Assembly (NCBI GenBank): GCA_002715785.1
Contig: PBAA01000047.1
Coordinates: 1 to 25,231 of the forward strand
Direction: 5' to 3'
Source of the DNA: Gammaproteobacteria bacterium
GTDB lineage: Bacteria; Pseudomonadota; Gammaproteobacteria; Pseudomonadales; Azotimanducaceae
DNA length: 25,231 bases
Numbering within the stretch: position 1 is the first letter of the stretch; every line of letters begins with the position of its first letter. The notes under the pieces are model-generated. The model had not been told where the DNA came from, made no database searches, and saw only the letters and a list, made by a program, of their open reading frames with translations. Both the position numbers and the translations under genes were made by a program. Positions 1 to 8,592 of this stretch are shown one piece after another.

Positions 1-1560
1 ATCGTCTTCGCCTTCGCCGACGACTGGGGTCGCTACGCAAGTGCTTACGCAAAACACGAAGGACCCCAGTCTCTATCTGGACTTATCGATACGCCACATT
101 TCGATCGAGTCGCTGGCGAAGGCGCGCTGTTTTTGAACGCATTAGTTCCTGCACCTTCCTGCACACCGTGTCGCAGCTCAATTTTATCGGGCCAATATTT
201 CTGGCAAACCGGCCTAGGCGCGATCCTTGTTGGCGCCGTCTGGGACGATTCCATCCCCACCTTCCCCATCGAATTGGAAAATAGGGGCGGCTATTTCATC
301 GGCTATCAATACAAGGTGTGGAGTCCTGGACGTACGGTTAATGCACCGATCGGAGCCAAAAGGACCCAGTACCAACCAGCCGGTTACCAATTCAATCAGT
401 TCTCGCACTGGGTAACTGAAAACGCGGCCGATTTAGGAATCGATGGCGCCAAGCAGGCGTTATACGACGAGACCCGTCAAAACTTTCGAGCCTTTCTCGA
501 TGCTCGCCCCGACGACAAACCCTTCTGCTATTGGTGGGGGCCAACCAATACTCACCGAACGTGGGAACGTGGCTCCGGTCACGCCCTCTGGGGAATCGAT
601 CCCGACGCCTTACAGGGGCACTTACCCGCCTTCCTCCCAGACGTCCACGAAATACGAGAGGACGCGGCCGATTATCTCGGCGAGTGTCTTGCCGTCGACC
701 ACGGCATCGGTATCCTTCTTGAAGAATTAACAAACGACGACGCGTTAGAAAATACCCTATTCGTTGTCAGTGGCGATCACGGTATTCCAGGAATGCCGAG
801 AGCCAAATGTAACCTCTACGATATTGGTTGCGAGGTTGCACTTGCGGCACGCTGGCCAGGACGCATCAAACCCGGAAGGGTTATTGACGACTTCGTTAAT
901 CTCATGGATCTCGCTCCGACGTTCTGTGAGGCTGGCGGCATCGATCCGCCCAAAAGCATGACGGCTAAAAGTCTGCTGCCCTTATTTGAAAGCAGCGAGA
1001 GCGGGCAGATCGACCGGTCTAGAGATTTCGTGGTTACCGGTCGTGAGCGTCATGTTCACGTCGCCCGCGACGGCTACCTTCCCTATCCTCAAAGATCCCT
1101 GCGCACGACAGATTTTATTTACATCGTTAACTTCGAGCCCGATCGCTGGCCCATGGGCGATCCAGCTGGCCTTGACGATCTATCGACACCGCCCCCCGAC
1201 TACGACCAACTCGCGTACAACACCATGGTTGCGTACGCCGATCTGGACGCAAGTCCAACCAAAGCCTGGATGATCCATCATCGCGAAGAACACGATGTCG
1301 AGCCACTGTATCAACTCGCTTTCGGCAAGCGCCCACGCGAAGAACTCTACGACCTCAACAATGACCCGCATTACATGCTAAACGTCGCCGATGATCCCGC
1401 GTACGCAAATATTCGAAATACCATGCAAGAGCGGTTGTTCAAAGTTCTCCGCGAACAGAACGACCCGCGTCTGATGGAACAACCTTGTCGATATGAATTG
1501 GAACCTTACGCGGGGCCCTTGTCAGAGTTTCAAATGCCACCACCAAAAAACTCGAATTAA
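1..1560 (+). CDS. Sulfatase (type I, formylglycine-dependent), 5'-truncated by window edge
   Basis: The reading frame is open from base 1, so the N-terminus lies outside the window; probably only about ten residues are missing, because the first visible residues already contain the metal-binding Asp pair (ADDWG, visible residues 6-10). The C-x-P-x-R sulfatase signature is present as CTPCR starting at visible residue 54 (bases 160-162); that Cys is the residue converted to formylglycine in this family. A second metal-site cluster GDHG (visible 258-261) and Lys269 follow at the usual place, then a typical W-P-G segment. Members hydrolyse sulfate esters, often of algal polysaccharides or small organosulfates. 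The substrate cannot be read from the sequence. A Cys-type enzyme needs a formylglycine-generating enzyme or anSME encoded elsewhere. A short AT-rich gap separates it from the next gene. Family call is firm, substrate unknown. Confidence 0.9.
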   Translation: MVFAFADDWGRYASAYAKHEGPQSLSGLIDTPHFDRVAGEGALFLNALVPAPSCTPCRSSILSGQYFWQTGLGAILVGAVWDDSIPTFPIELENRGGYFIGYQYKVWSPGRTVNAPIGAKRTQYQPAGYQFNQFSHWVTENAADLGIDGAKQALYDETRQNFRAFLDARPDDKPFCYWWGPTNTHRTWERGSGHALWGIDPDALQGHLPAFLPDVHEIREDAADYLGECLAVDHGIGILLEELTNDDALENTLFVVSGDHGIPGMPRAKCNLYDIGCEVALAARWPGRIKPGRVIDDFVNLMDLAPTFCEAGGIDPPKSMTAKSLLPLFESSESGQIDRSRDFVVTGRERHVHVARDGYLPYPQRSLRTTDFIYIVNFEPDRWPMGDPAGLDDLSTPPPDYDQLAYNTMVAYADLDASPTKAWMIHHREEHDVEPLYQLAFGKRPREELYDLNNDPHYMLNVADDPAYANIRNTMQERLFKVLREQNDPRLMEQPCRYELEPYAGPLSEFQMPPPKNSN

Positions 1561-1674
1561 CTTTATATAGTTGCATTATCTATTTAGTTTTATTACTTTT
1601 TTTATTGAGTCGATGTGGCCGATTGCGGTACGCTGTACGTTGAAATCGATTAAGCAAATACGAATAGGAAACTT

Positions 1675-2757
1675 ATGCCCGCAGTCACATCATCAGAAGG
1701 ACCCGTCGCCGTCACCGGAGCCTCCGGTTACATCGGATCACACGTAGTCATCTCTCTCATGAAGCGCGGCTACGACGTGCGCGCATGCATCACCGACCCC
1801 GACGATCCGGATAAAACCGAGCATCTACTGGCACTCAACAGCGCCGGGTATTCAGGCACGGTTGAGCTTCACACCGCCAACCTACTTGATATTGGTAGCT
1901 ACGACCGTCCATTTTCCGAATGCAGCGCGATCCTCCATGTGGGTACGGCGATGGGATATGGCGGTGCTAACAATCCCCGCCAGGTATATGACGGTGCGGT
2001 CAACGGTACCGACAACGTTCTCACGTCAGTGAGAAATGCGGGTACCGTTAAACGATTCATCTATACGAGTTCGTTCGCCGCTATCGGACACCCCGCACCA
2101 CCCGGCTACATTTATACGGAAGACGACTGGGCGTCAGACAATCGAGACAACGACCCCAACTGGAACTTAGACAACCTCGAAGAAAAGGGCGAGACCGGCT
2201 ACGCCATGGCCAAAGTGGAAACCGAGCACATGGTGAATCGCGTTGCGAAGGAGGACGGCCGGTTCGAGTCGATTTCTGTCTGTCCAATCGTTGTCCTCGG
2301 ACCGCTACTTAGCAAAGTGCATGAGCTTGTCGGTTCCTGGCAATGGTTCCTTGGCCGGATGCTTGCGGGAAAGCCATGCCAGCGCGGCTGGCAAGCGCTT
2401 TGGAACATCGTTGACGTTCGCGATGTCGCTGAGTCCCAGGTCCTAATGATCGAAAGTGACGTCTGCAAAAACGGTGACCGCTATCAACTTAGTGCCACCG
2501 ATGAGTCCGGCGAAATTGATTGCATGCAGCTGCAAGCTCATCTGCTCCAACTCTTCCCACATATCGATGTTGGCGGTGCTCCGGACGAACTCGCGCCAAT
2601 GCTCGAGAAGTACGGGAAAGTGTACGATGCCCCTCGCGCGCACTGCGACAAGGCCCGCGCCGACCTCGGCCTGCAAACGCATGCGATCGAAGACACGTTG
2701 CGTGAAACCGGTCAGACCATGATGGATTTAGGCCTTGTCACCGCAAAGCTGAAATAG
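1675..2757 (+). CDS. NAD(P)-dependent extended SDR (dihydroflavonol-4-reductase/epimerase-like)
   Basis: 360 residues, the normal length for an extended short-chain dehydrogenase. The Rossmann dinucleotide motif TGASGYIG is at residues 14-21. The catalytic Ser region TSSFAAIG is at about 131-138, and the Y-x-x-x-K pair is YAMAK (Y176, K180). The C-terminal half (about 195-350) is the variable substrate-binding part. The overall pattern, with a 'GTDNVL' helix and a 'VDVRDVAE' segment, is that of dihydroflavonol-4-reductase/cinnamoyl-CoA-reductase-like SDRs, which reduce ketones or aldehydes with NADPH. The true substrate is not predictable. The ATG is preceded by a Shine-Dalgarno-like AGGAAA four bases upstream, which supports this start. 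It lies downstream of the sulfatase in the same direction. Confidence 0.88.
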   Translation: MPAVTSSEGPVAVTGASGYIGSHVVISLMKRGYDVRACITDPDDPDKTEHLLALNSAGYSGTVELHTANLLDIGSYDRPFSECSAILHVGTAMGYGGANNPRQVYDGAVNGTDNVLTSVRNAGTVKRFIYTSSFAAIGHPAPPGYIYTEDDWASDNRDNDPNWNLDNLEEKGETGYAMAKVETEHMVNRVAKEDGRFESISVCPIVVLGPLLSKVHELVGSWQWFLGRMLAGKPCQRGWQALWNIVDVRDVAESQVLMIESDVCKNGDRYQLSATDESGEIDCMQLQAHLLQLFPHIDVGGAPDELAPMLEKYGKVYDAPRAHCDKARADLGLQTHAIEDTLRETGQTMMDLGLVTAKLK

Positions 2758-2813
2758 CGACCCGGCAAGCGTACCCTCGTGAAACCAAATGCAAAGAATT
2801 AAGCGATGAACTC

Positions 2814-3326
2814 ATGCGTAAATTTCTAATCGCCATCGTTGGCATTGCGCTGGCCATTGGCGCCTTCTACGCGGTCGCTGTCCGATTCTCCGATGGACCC
2901 TTTGGCATTGTCGCCGGTGGCCCGCTCCAAAGCGGCGAGCTCATTCAGGGCGAACCCGACTGGGTATTCGCCCATGACGTCCCGACGATCGAGTTACAGC
3001 TCTTGTCACCCCCTCGATCGCGCACAGTTTGGATGATTGAGCACGAGGGGAAAATCTACGTTCCCTGTGGATATCGAAATACCTGGCTCGGACGCCTATG
3101 GAAACAATGGCCACTGGAGGTCGAGAAAGATCCACGAGCCATCGTTCGAATCGAAGGCAAGCGCTACGAACGCACCCTCGTTCCTGTGACGTCGAAGCAC
3201 CCATCCATCGAAGCGCTGCTGGCTGAGCTGCAACGCAAATACATGGGCGGCGCCGGATCCGCCCCAGCAAGCATTGTCGATACCGACGCGCTGCTCCTCT
3301 TTGAGTTAGCACCACGTTCTAGCTAA
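2814..3326 (+). CDS. Membrane-anchored hypothetical protein, possible split-beta-barrel domain
   Basis: 170 residues. Residues 1-25 form an uncleaved-looking signal anchor (MRKFLIAIVGIALAIGAFYA). The rest is a small soluble domain, probably periplasmic, containing a W-M-I-E-H-E-G-K-I-Y-V-P stretch (about 72-83) and a D-P-R-A-I-V-R-I-E-G-K-R-Y segment (about 106-118). That arrangement resembles deazaflavin/FMN split-barrel proteins, but no cofactor-binding residues are diagnostic, so this is only a fold guess. No clear Shine-Dalgarno precedes the ATG. It follows the SDR gene by 56 bases and could be co-transcribed with it. Function unknown. Confidence 0.65.
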   Translation: MRKFLIAIVGIALAIGAFYAVAVRFSDGPFGIVAGGPLQSGELIQGEPDWVFAHDVPTIELQLLSPPRSRTVWMIEHEGKIYVPCGYRNTWLGRLWKQWPLEVEKDPRAIVRIEGKRYERTLVPVTSKHPSIEALLAELQRKYMGGAGSAPASIVDTDALLLFELAPRSS

Positions 3327-3381
3327 GCGTCCATCCTTTCCGGATTGCACGGTCGGCATGGAATTTCATCCGGTCGCTCAG

Positions 3382-4389
3382 TTAGAAAACGGCCAGTGGG
3401 TTCAACGGCGACCCCGTGGCACCACGAACTCGCAACGGCGCCGCGACAAAAAGAAACGTGGCGCGCCCTGTTGCCGACGCTTTCTCAGCCAAAAGGTCCA
3501 GATCCAGATTATCAAAGATTGGCATCCCCAAGCCGATTAATACCAATTCATGCAACGGGTTAAACCGACCGGTCACGCCTGAGGGCATCACATCCGACAC
3601 GCCATCACAGCCAATCACCGCAACGTCTCGTTCTTTTAGCCAACGCGCAACCGAAGCGTGCATACCTGCAGCTTCTTGAATGAAGTTCCACTGTCCGTCT
3701 TTGGCCACCTTCCTCCACCGGCCGGTTCGAACAAGCAACGCATCACCCGCCCTAACCCGAACGCCCGAGGCTTTCTCCCAGGCTTCAAGATCGCTCGTCG
3801 TAATCGCACTTCCGGGCTCGAGAAAATCGATCCCCAAGAACCGCGGCATGTCCACCAACACGCCGCGCGTAAACACGCCAACTTTGGCAATGTTCTCAAC
3901 CCCTAGTTTCGAAAACCCATCCTCAGCATCCATCTCGAAGGGAAAGCCGTTATACATCTTGCCGCCGTACGCGAAGTGAGGCAGCGCGTCCATGTGCGAA
4001 TGACCAAACCCGTGATAGTCAATCTTGAATACATCCCCAGCAGCTTGCGGTATCTCTTCTGGATCCATGTCGAACGATTCGTCCCCACCAAAAATAAAAA
4101 CTTCGTGTTCAAACGGTTTTTGGTTGATTGGGTCCGCTATTTTGTTGAGCGGTAGCGCCAGCGAAATAGTCGTCCCTTCTTTCACTAACGAGGCGGCTTG
4201 TGCACGAACGCTAGGCGTGATCGTGTTTAACGTACCCAGCTCATCGTCGTCGCCCCATCGGCCCCAGTTTGATATCTCATGGAGCGTGGTACTAAACGCT
4301 TCTTGATCCATTGTCGGGGGTATGCCCACGGCCAACGCACTGACCCCCAGAAGACCCATTGCGCTGACGCCCGCCATTAGTCTTTTCAT
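3382..4389 (-). CDS. Secreted cyclase-family (kynurenine formamidase-like) metal-dependent hydrolase
   Basis: 335 residues from the chosen ATG. An in-frame GTG lies nine bases upstream, but it falls within the sequence GGTGGGAGAC, which serves as the Shine-Dalgarno for this ATG, so the shorter start is preferred. Residues 1 to about 22 are a signal peptide (KR then a hydrophobic run ending near ALAVG). The metal-binding signature of the cyclase/arylformamidase family is seen as HGFGHSHMDALPH (about 126-138), and a later GCDGVSD segment is also typical. Relatives hydrolyse N-formylkynurenine, lactones or cyclic amides with a divalent metal. The signal peptide and about 300-residue body place it with exported members of unknown substrate. 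The gene is convergent with the upstream hypothetical gene and divergent from the transketolase-like gene. Confidence 0.85.
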   Translation of the reverse strand: MKRLMAGVSAMGLLGVSALAVGIPPTMDQEAFSTTLHEISNWGRWGDDDELGTLNTITPSVRAQAASLVKEGTTISLALPLNKIADPINQKPFEHEVFIFGGDESFDMDPEEIPQAAGDVFKIDYHGFGHSHMDALPHFAYGGKMYNGFPFEMDAEDGFSKLGVENIAKVGVFTRGVLVDMPRFLGIDFLEPGSAITTSDLEAWEKASGVRVRAGDALLVRTGRWRKVAKDGQWNFIQEAAGMHASVARWLKERDVAVIGCDGVSDVMPSGVTGRFNPLHELVLIGLGMPIFDNLDLDLLAEKASATGRATFLFVAAPLRVRGATGSPLNPLAVF

Positions 4390-4624
4390 GTCTCCCACCG
4401 TTCGTTCTTTGACAAAAACCGCTCAAGACTAACAAATACAACACCGTCTCCGCTGTTCTATAAGCCGGCGTGAAATCATCTTCGTCTTGAATGTACTCTT
4501 CCGTTATTCCCAACAAACGAAAACACGCTGGAGGACCGTGGGCGTTATGATATTGCGCCGCGGGCGTTAAGCCGTTGGGTAAAAGGCCAACTTGAAGTAA
4601 TTTAGGCAAGGAAGAAAAGAAACG
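4390..4624. other. Divergent intergenic region between cyclase and transketolase-like genes
   Basis: About 235 bases that must contain the promoters for both divergent genes. A TTGACA-like -35 hexamer is visible at 4409-4414 on the + strand, but no good -10 hexamer lies 16-18 bases downstream, so no promoter is called. At the right end AGGCAAGGAAG (4604-4614) forms the ribosome-binding site for the GTG start at 4625. An open frame crosses the region on the minus strand, but it runs antisense into the cyclase gene's 5' end and shows no family signature. Confidence 0.4.
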
Positions 4625-7168
4625 GTGCCATCTCATCAAACACGTAGTCGCATGTCAGAGCCGTCAACTCAACAACTGAGCTCGATCGAACAGGATATCG
4701 CGCGCCTAGAAGACGTCGGATTCCTAACGTCCATGCTCATTACACTACTTGGAAATTACGCCCAAACGGGCCATTTTGGCGGACCCCTCGCGTACGTTCC
4801 GTACGTCGTTACCAGTCATTTATTGGGACCGGCCGCAGGCGGACTTCGCTTTGACTATCGTCGGCCCAAACATCCGTACGCGGATAAATTCATGCTCGCC
4901 GGCGGACACAACGCACCGGTGACGTATGCCCTTTGGATGGTGATGGGCGAAGCTCTCACACGACAACACGCAATCACCAAGAACGAGTGCTACCGCATCG
5001 ATCCGACGACCTCGATCCTGTCCATCGACGCACTCGGATTCCGGCGTGGTCAGGGAGCCTTGGCTAAGCTCCTCTCCGATGCCGGGTTAGCGGACGATCC
5101 CCTGTTTCAGCAAGCCAAGCTACGAGGGATTAAAGCCCTATCGGGGCATTCAGAGACCACGGACCTTACCAACGATGTCAATGGCGGCCCATCGGGCATC
5201 GGCGTCGCAACCGCCGCGGGAAAAGCTGCCTTTTGGGACATCGTGGGCGCTCCGTTAGCTTCACCTAAGATCATGGCGATCGAGGGGGAATTCGCAATGA
5301 CGGCCGGCCATGCACAGGAGTTAAAAACGCAGGCGATCGCGCAACGCGTTGGTAAGCGTCTTCGCGTCCTGCTTTCCTATAACAACGCCGGAATCGACGA
5401 CGAATTGATCGGAAGCGTCATCCAAGAAGAATTTACTGATTACGATATCGGTGCTCAATGGTCGTCCTACGGTTGGAACGTCATCAGCGTTGACGACGGC
5501 AACGACTACGCACAAGTCGCTCACGGGTTGGCTCGAATGGAAGGTTGGGATGAGTCGGATCGTCGGCCCATGCTCCTCCTTGGTCGAACGATCAAAGGTT
5601 GGTGGCCAGCAGCCGTCGACGGAGAGATTCCCGGCTATGGGAAACAGATTGTGGACCATGCTTCCCACCCCTACGCGTTCCCCCAAAACGGCGATTACTT
5701 CCAAGCGCTGGCGGGAACCTTTGAATCGCGCTACGGCGTTAAATTCCTCGATATCGATAAAGGCGCTATCAACGATGAACGTACGCGACTCACGCAGTTT
5801 AAGCACAACGTCGATGTCGCATTAAGCATCCTCGACCAGAACGATCTTGGCTCCTGGCTCGCCGATCGATTGGTCGTCATTGGTGACCAAGTCCAAGACG
5901 ACCTCTCGTTACATAACAGCGGTTCGGTCGACCCTTTCGACGACCCTCGTCTAAAGGTCGACCAGTTACCGATCGCACCGCAGAGCGTGACGGTGACGGA
6001 CATGAACGGATCTAAAACGTCGACCGTGGACATCAAACTGTTTGAGGAAGCGGGAAACGTTCGCGGGGCACGCCGCGCAGTTTCCGAAATCTTCAAGTGG
6101 TCAAACTACGTCACCAACAACCGCTTCGTTGCCGTTGCGGCGGATCTAGCCGAATCCATTAACATTCAAAAAAGTGCGCTTTTTGGTTATTTCGATCCCG
6201 TCACCAATCCTTCGGGAACCGTCCTCAAGGCGGGCATTCAAGAGGCTGGTAACGCATCAACTGCCATCGGACTCGTCGGCCAAACGTTATCGTTGGATCC
6301 GAACGTACATAACGGCGTTTGGGCGTTAAGCGGAACCTACGGAGCTTTTACACCGCTTATGTACCTACCTGCGCGGGTGTGGAGTCAACAAAACCAAGAT
6401 TCACCATTTCGCGTCGGCGTCCTTCATATTTTAGCCGGTCACTCTGGGCCCGAAACTGCGGCCGATGCCCGCACGCATTTCGGTATTTTCGCGCCCCAGG
6501 TATGGAAACTATTTCCTCGCGGCCAGGTCGTTACCTTGAATTTCTGGGACTACAACGACGTCGCACCAGGATACTTTGCGGCAGCGAACTTAGCTGTGAG
6601 TCAACCAGAAATCGGTGTCATCGTTCTGGAAGTCGCGAGGCCTGATTTTGCCGTCGCCGATCGATCGTCCTTCGCCGACAGCGACCCGCTTGCCGCTGCA
6701 AAGGGTTTGTACGTGATCAAAGATTTTGATCCCGACACGCCGAAACACGGCTACGTATTAACCCAGGGTGCCAGTTCCACCAATAATCTACTCAAGGTAT
6801 TGCCGAGTCTCAAAGCATCCAACGTCAACGTCAAAGTCATTGCATGCATCAGCGAGGAACTTTTCCAAACACAACCGCAAAGCTATCGTGACGCCGTCCT
6901 CCCTTCCGGAGCAAAACAAGATTTGATGATTGTCAGCACCGGAACGCAGCGCATCCTACCGATTACGGGACTCGGCCATCTCACGGAGGAATACTCATTA
7001 TTCTCGGACTGGGACAACCAATGGTTAAGCGGCGGTACCGAGGAAGACGTGATTGCCGAGGCACACTTGGATGAGGCATGCATCGCCGCTGCCATCACGA
7101 AATTCGCCGAGGAACGAGAACAGCGGCTGGAACGACAGCGCCAAGAATTGGCCGCTATTGCCAACTAG
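4625..7168 (+). CDS. Divergent transketolase-like thiamine-diphosphate enzyme, oversized
   Basis: 847 residues, well over the roughly 660 of ordinary transketolase. The N-terminal part follows the transketolase pattern: TGHFGGPLAYV (48-58), a GGHNAPVTYALW segment (93-104) in place of the usual KGHAAPALY, GGPSGIGVATAAGKA (187-201), and a thiamine-diphosphate/Mg motif IEGEF...SYNNAGID (219 to about 258), where canonical GDGE is IEGE but the Asn pair (253-254) is kept. A pyrimidine-binding-like middle domain and a C-terminal domain (about 630-847) follow. A two-carbon (ketol) transfer or cleavage reaction is inferred only from fold. The GTG start is chosen because AGGCAAGGAAG lies about 11 bases upstream; an in-frame ATG at 4652 has no ribosome-binding site. 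It is the first gene of a rightward cluster with an aminotransferase-fold lyase and a kinase. Confidence 0.8.
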   Translation: MPSHQTRSRMSEPSTQQLSSIEQDIARLEDVGFLTSMLITLLGNYAQTGHFGGPLAYVPYVVTSHLLGPAAGGLRFDYRRPKHPYADKFMLAGGHNAPVTYALWMVMGEALTRQHAITKNECYRIDPTTSILSIDALGFRRGQGALAKLLSDAGLADDPLFQQAKLRGIKALSGHSETTDLTNDVNGGPSGIGVATAAGKAAFWDIVGAPLASPKIMAIEGEFAMTAGHAQELKTQAIAQRVGKRLRVLLSYNNAGIDDELIGSVIQEEFTDYDIGAQWSSYGWNVISVDDGNDYAQVAHGLARMEGWDESDRRPMLLLGRTIKGWWPAAVDGEIPGYGKQIVDHASHPYAFPQNGDYFQALAGTFESRYGVKFLDIDKGAINDERTRLTQFKHNVDVALSILDQNDLGSWLADRLVVIGDQVQDDLSLHNSGSVDPFDDPRLKVDQLPIAPQSVTVTDMNGSKTSTVDIKLFEEAGNVRGARRAVSEIFKWSNYVTNNRFVAVAADLAESINIQKSALFGYFDPVTNPSGTVLKAGIQEAGNASTAIGLVGQTLSLDPNVHNGVWALSGTYGAFTPLMYLPARVWSQQNQDSPFRVGVLHILAGHSGPETAADARTHFGIFAPQVWKLFPRGQVVTLNFWDYNDVAPGYFAAANLAVSQPEIGVIVLEVARPDFAVADRSSFADSDPLAAAKGLYVIKDFDPDTPKHGYVLTQGASSTNNLLKVLPSLKASNVNVKVIACISEELFQTQPQSYRDAVLPSGAKQDLMIVSTGTQRILPITGLGHLTEEYSLFSDWDNQWLSGGTEEDVIAEAHLDEACIAAAITKFAEEREQRLERQRQELAAIAN

Positions 7169-7307
7169 TGTTTTCGATATCTGTGGCAAACGATGGGTCC
7201 ATGGCAACCGCACGCGATCTCTTGGTGGTTGATTGGGTTCGTCAACGCGTTCTGGAGCGCGGGTCGGGGACGCCCCGCGGAGATCAAAACCATAAAGGGG
7301 AGACATT

Positions 7308-8585
7308 GTGAGTGACGAAACGTTAATTGATCGGCGAGGACGGCTCCTGGGCAAGGGTGCCCCGCTCTTCTATCGGGATCCCGTGCACATCGTGCGGGGC
7401 GACGGAGTCTGGTTGTACGACGCGGATGGCAAACGTTATGTCGACATGTACAACAACGTTCCATGCGTTGGGCATGCCAACCCGCGGGTTGTTGAGGCGA
7501 TCACCAAACAGACGGCAACACTGAACGTACACAGTCGATATCTACACGAAGGTATTCTCGATTACGCCGAACGGCTAACGGGACACCACGATTCCTCGCT
7601 TTCTAGCGTCGTTTTTACCTGCTCGGGCACAGAGGCCAGCGAAGTCGCTTTGTTAATGGCGCGGGCCGCAACCAGCGGACGCGGCATCATATGCTCCGAT
7701 AGCGGGTATCACGGCAACAGCACCGAAGTGCGAAAACTGTCGCGAGCTCGAGTGGGAGACAACACTACCCCTGAATTTCGGGCTATCCCCTATCCGCAAA
7801 CCTATCGTCCGCTAACGAACGGATCGAATGGAAGCGAGCTGACGAACATCTACCTAGCAGAGATCCAAAAGGCGATCGATGGGTTTGCGGCCAACGACAT
7901 CCCGTTAGCAGGCATGTTCGTGTGCTCCATACTCGCCAATGAGGGACTCCCAGACATTCCCCCCGACTTTATGAAAGGTGCCGCCACATTGGTTCGAAAT
8001 GCCGGCGGTCTCTTTATCGCCGACGAAGTCCAGGCGGGATTCTGTCGCACCGGTCGCTGGTGGGGATACGAAACGTCCGATTTTGTACCCGACATAGTGA
8101 CCATGGGAAAACCGATGGGTAATGGCATGCCGCTAGCAGGGGTGGCTGCGTCCACCGAGCTCGTCGAAACCTTTCGTAAAAACACCGGTTACTTCAACAC
8201 CTTCGCATCAAGTCCGCTCCAGGCCGCGGTTGGTTCCGCGGTTCTCGACGTTATTGAAGAGGAGGACCTCTGCGCCAACGTGGCAGAGGTAGGCGACTAT
8301 CTGCGAACCGCTTTACGAGCATTACAACGAAATCACGAGCCCATGGGGGATGTACGCGGTCACGGCTTAGCCATTGGAATCGACTGGGTCCTCGAGCGCG
8401 AAGGTAAAACACCCGACCGAGAAGGCGCCGCCGAGGTTGCCAACCGCTTAAAAGACAAAGGCTTTTTGATCTCGAATATGGGCCCGCTCGGCAACTTGCT
8501 AAAGATTCGACCACCGCTCGTATTCGGTCGAGAGCACGCCGATCTTTTCCTCAACGCATTTGAGGAAACGCTTCGAGAGCTATAA
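7308..8585 (+). CDS. Class III aminotransferase-fold PLP enzyme, phospho-lyase (ETNPPL/PHYKPL) type
   Basis: 425 residues, full length for class III. PLP-site features are visible: CSGTEA (105-110), Y134-H135, the Asp-x-x-Gln pair IADEVQ (D239, Q242) and the Schiff-base lysine K268 in TMGKPMGNG. Several stretches (NNVPCVGHANP, NVHSRYLH, DFVPDIVTMGKPMGNG, LLKIRPPLVF) closely match the vertebrate AGXT2L1/AGXT2L2 group, which uses PLP to eliminate phosphate from O-phosphoethanolamine or 5-phosphohydroxylysine rather than to transaminate; this match is from memory, not a search. The start is GTG, seven bases after AAAGGGGAGA. The kinase gene 7 bases downstream would supply a phosphorylated substrate. 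A transaminase acting on another amine remains the alternative. Confidence 0.87.
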   Translation: MSDETLIDRRGRLLGKGAPLFYRDPVHIVRGDGVWLYDADGKRYVDMYNNVPCVGHANPRVVEAITKQTATLNVHSRYLHEGILDYAERLTGHHDSSLSSVVFTCSGTEASEVALLMARAATSGRGIICSDSGYHGNSTEVRKLSRARVGDNTTPEFRAIPYPQTYRPLTNGSNGSELTNIYLAEIQKAIDGFAANDIPLAGMFVCSILANEGLPDIPPDFMKGAATLVRNAGGLFIADEVQAGFCRTGRWWGYETSDFVPDIVTMGKPMGNGMPLAGVAASTELVETFRKNTGYFNTFASSPLQAAVGSAVLDVIEEEDLCANVAEVGDYLRTALRALQRNHEPMGDVRGHGLAIGIDWVLEREGKTPDREGAAEVANRLKDKGFLISNMGPLGNLLKIRPPLVFGREHADLFLNAFEETLREL

Positions 8586-8592
8586 AACGCCC

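Noticed and set aside
4292..4639. 115-codon minus-strand frame between the cyclase and transketolase-like genes
   Set aside because: Its last third is antisense-frame shadow of the cyclase start, and the rest overlaps the region that must hold promoters for both genes; no family features.
7261..7280. GC-rich hairpin CGGGG-ACG-CCCCG before the aminotransferase gene
   Set aside because: No T run follows and it lies before a gene with its own ribosome site; nothing supports termination or a riboswitch.
7201..7311. 36-codon frame (start MATARDLLVV) whose stop overlaps the aminotransferase GTG as GTGA
   Set aside because: No ribosome-binding site and no recognisable features; the overlap probably arises because the region contains the next gene's ribosome-binding site. 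A leader peptide cannot be excluded but has no support.
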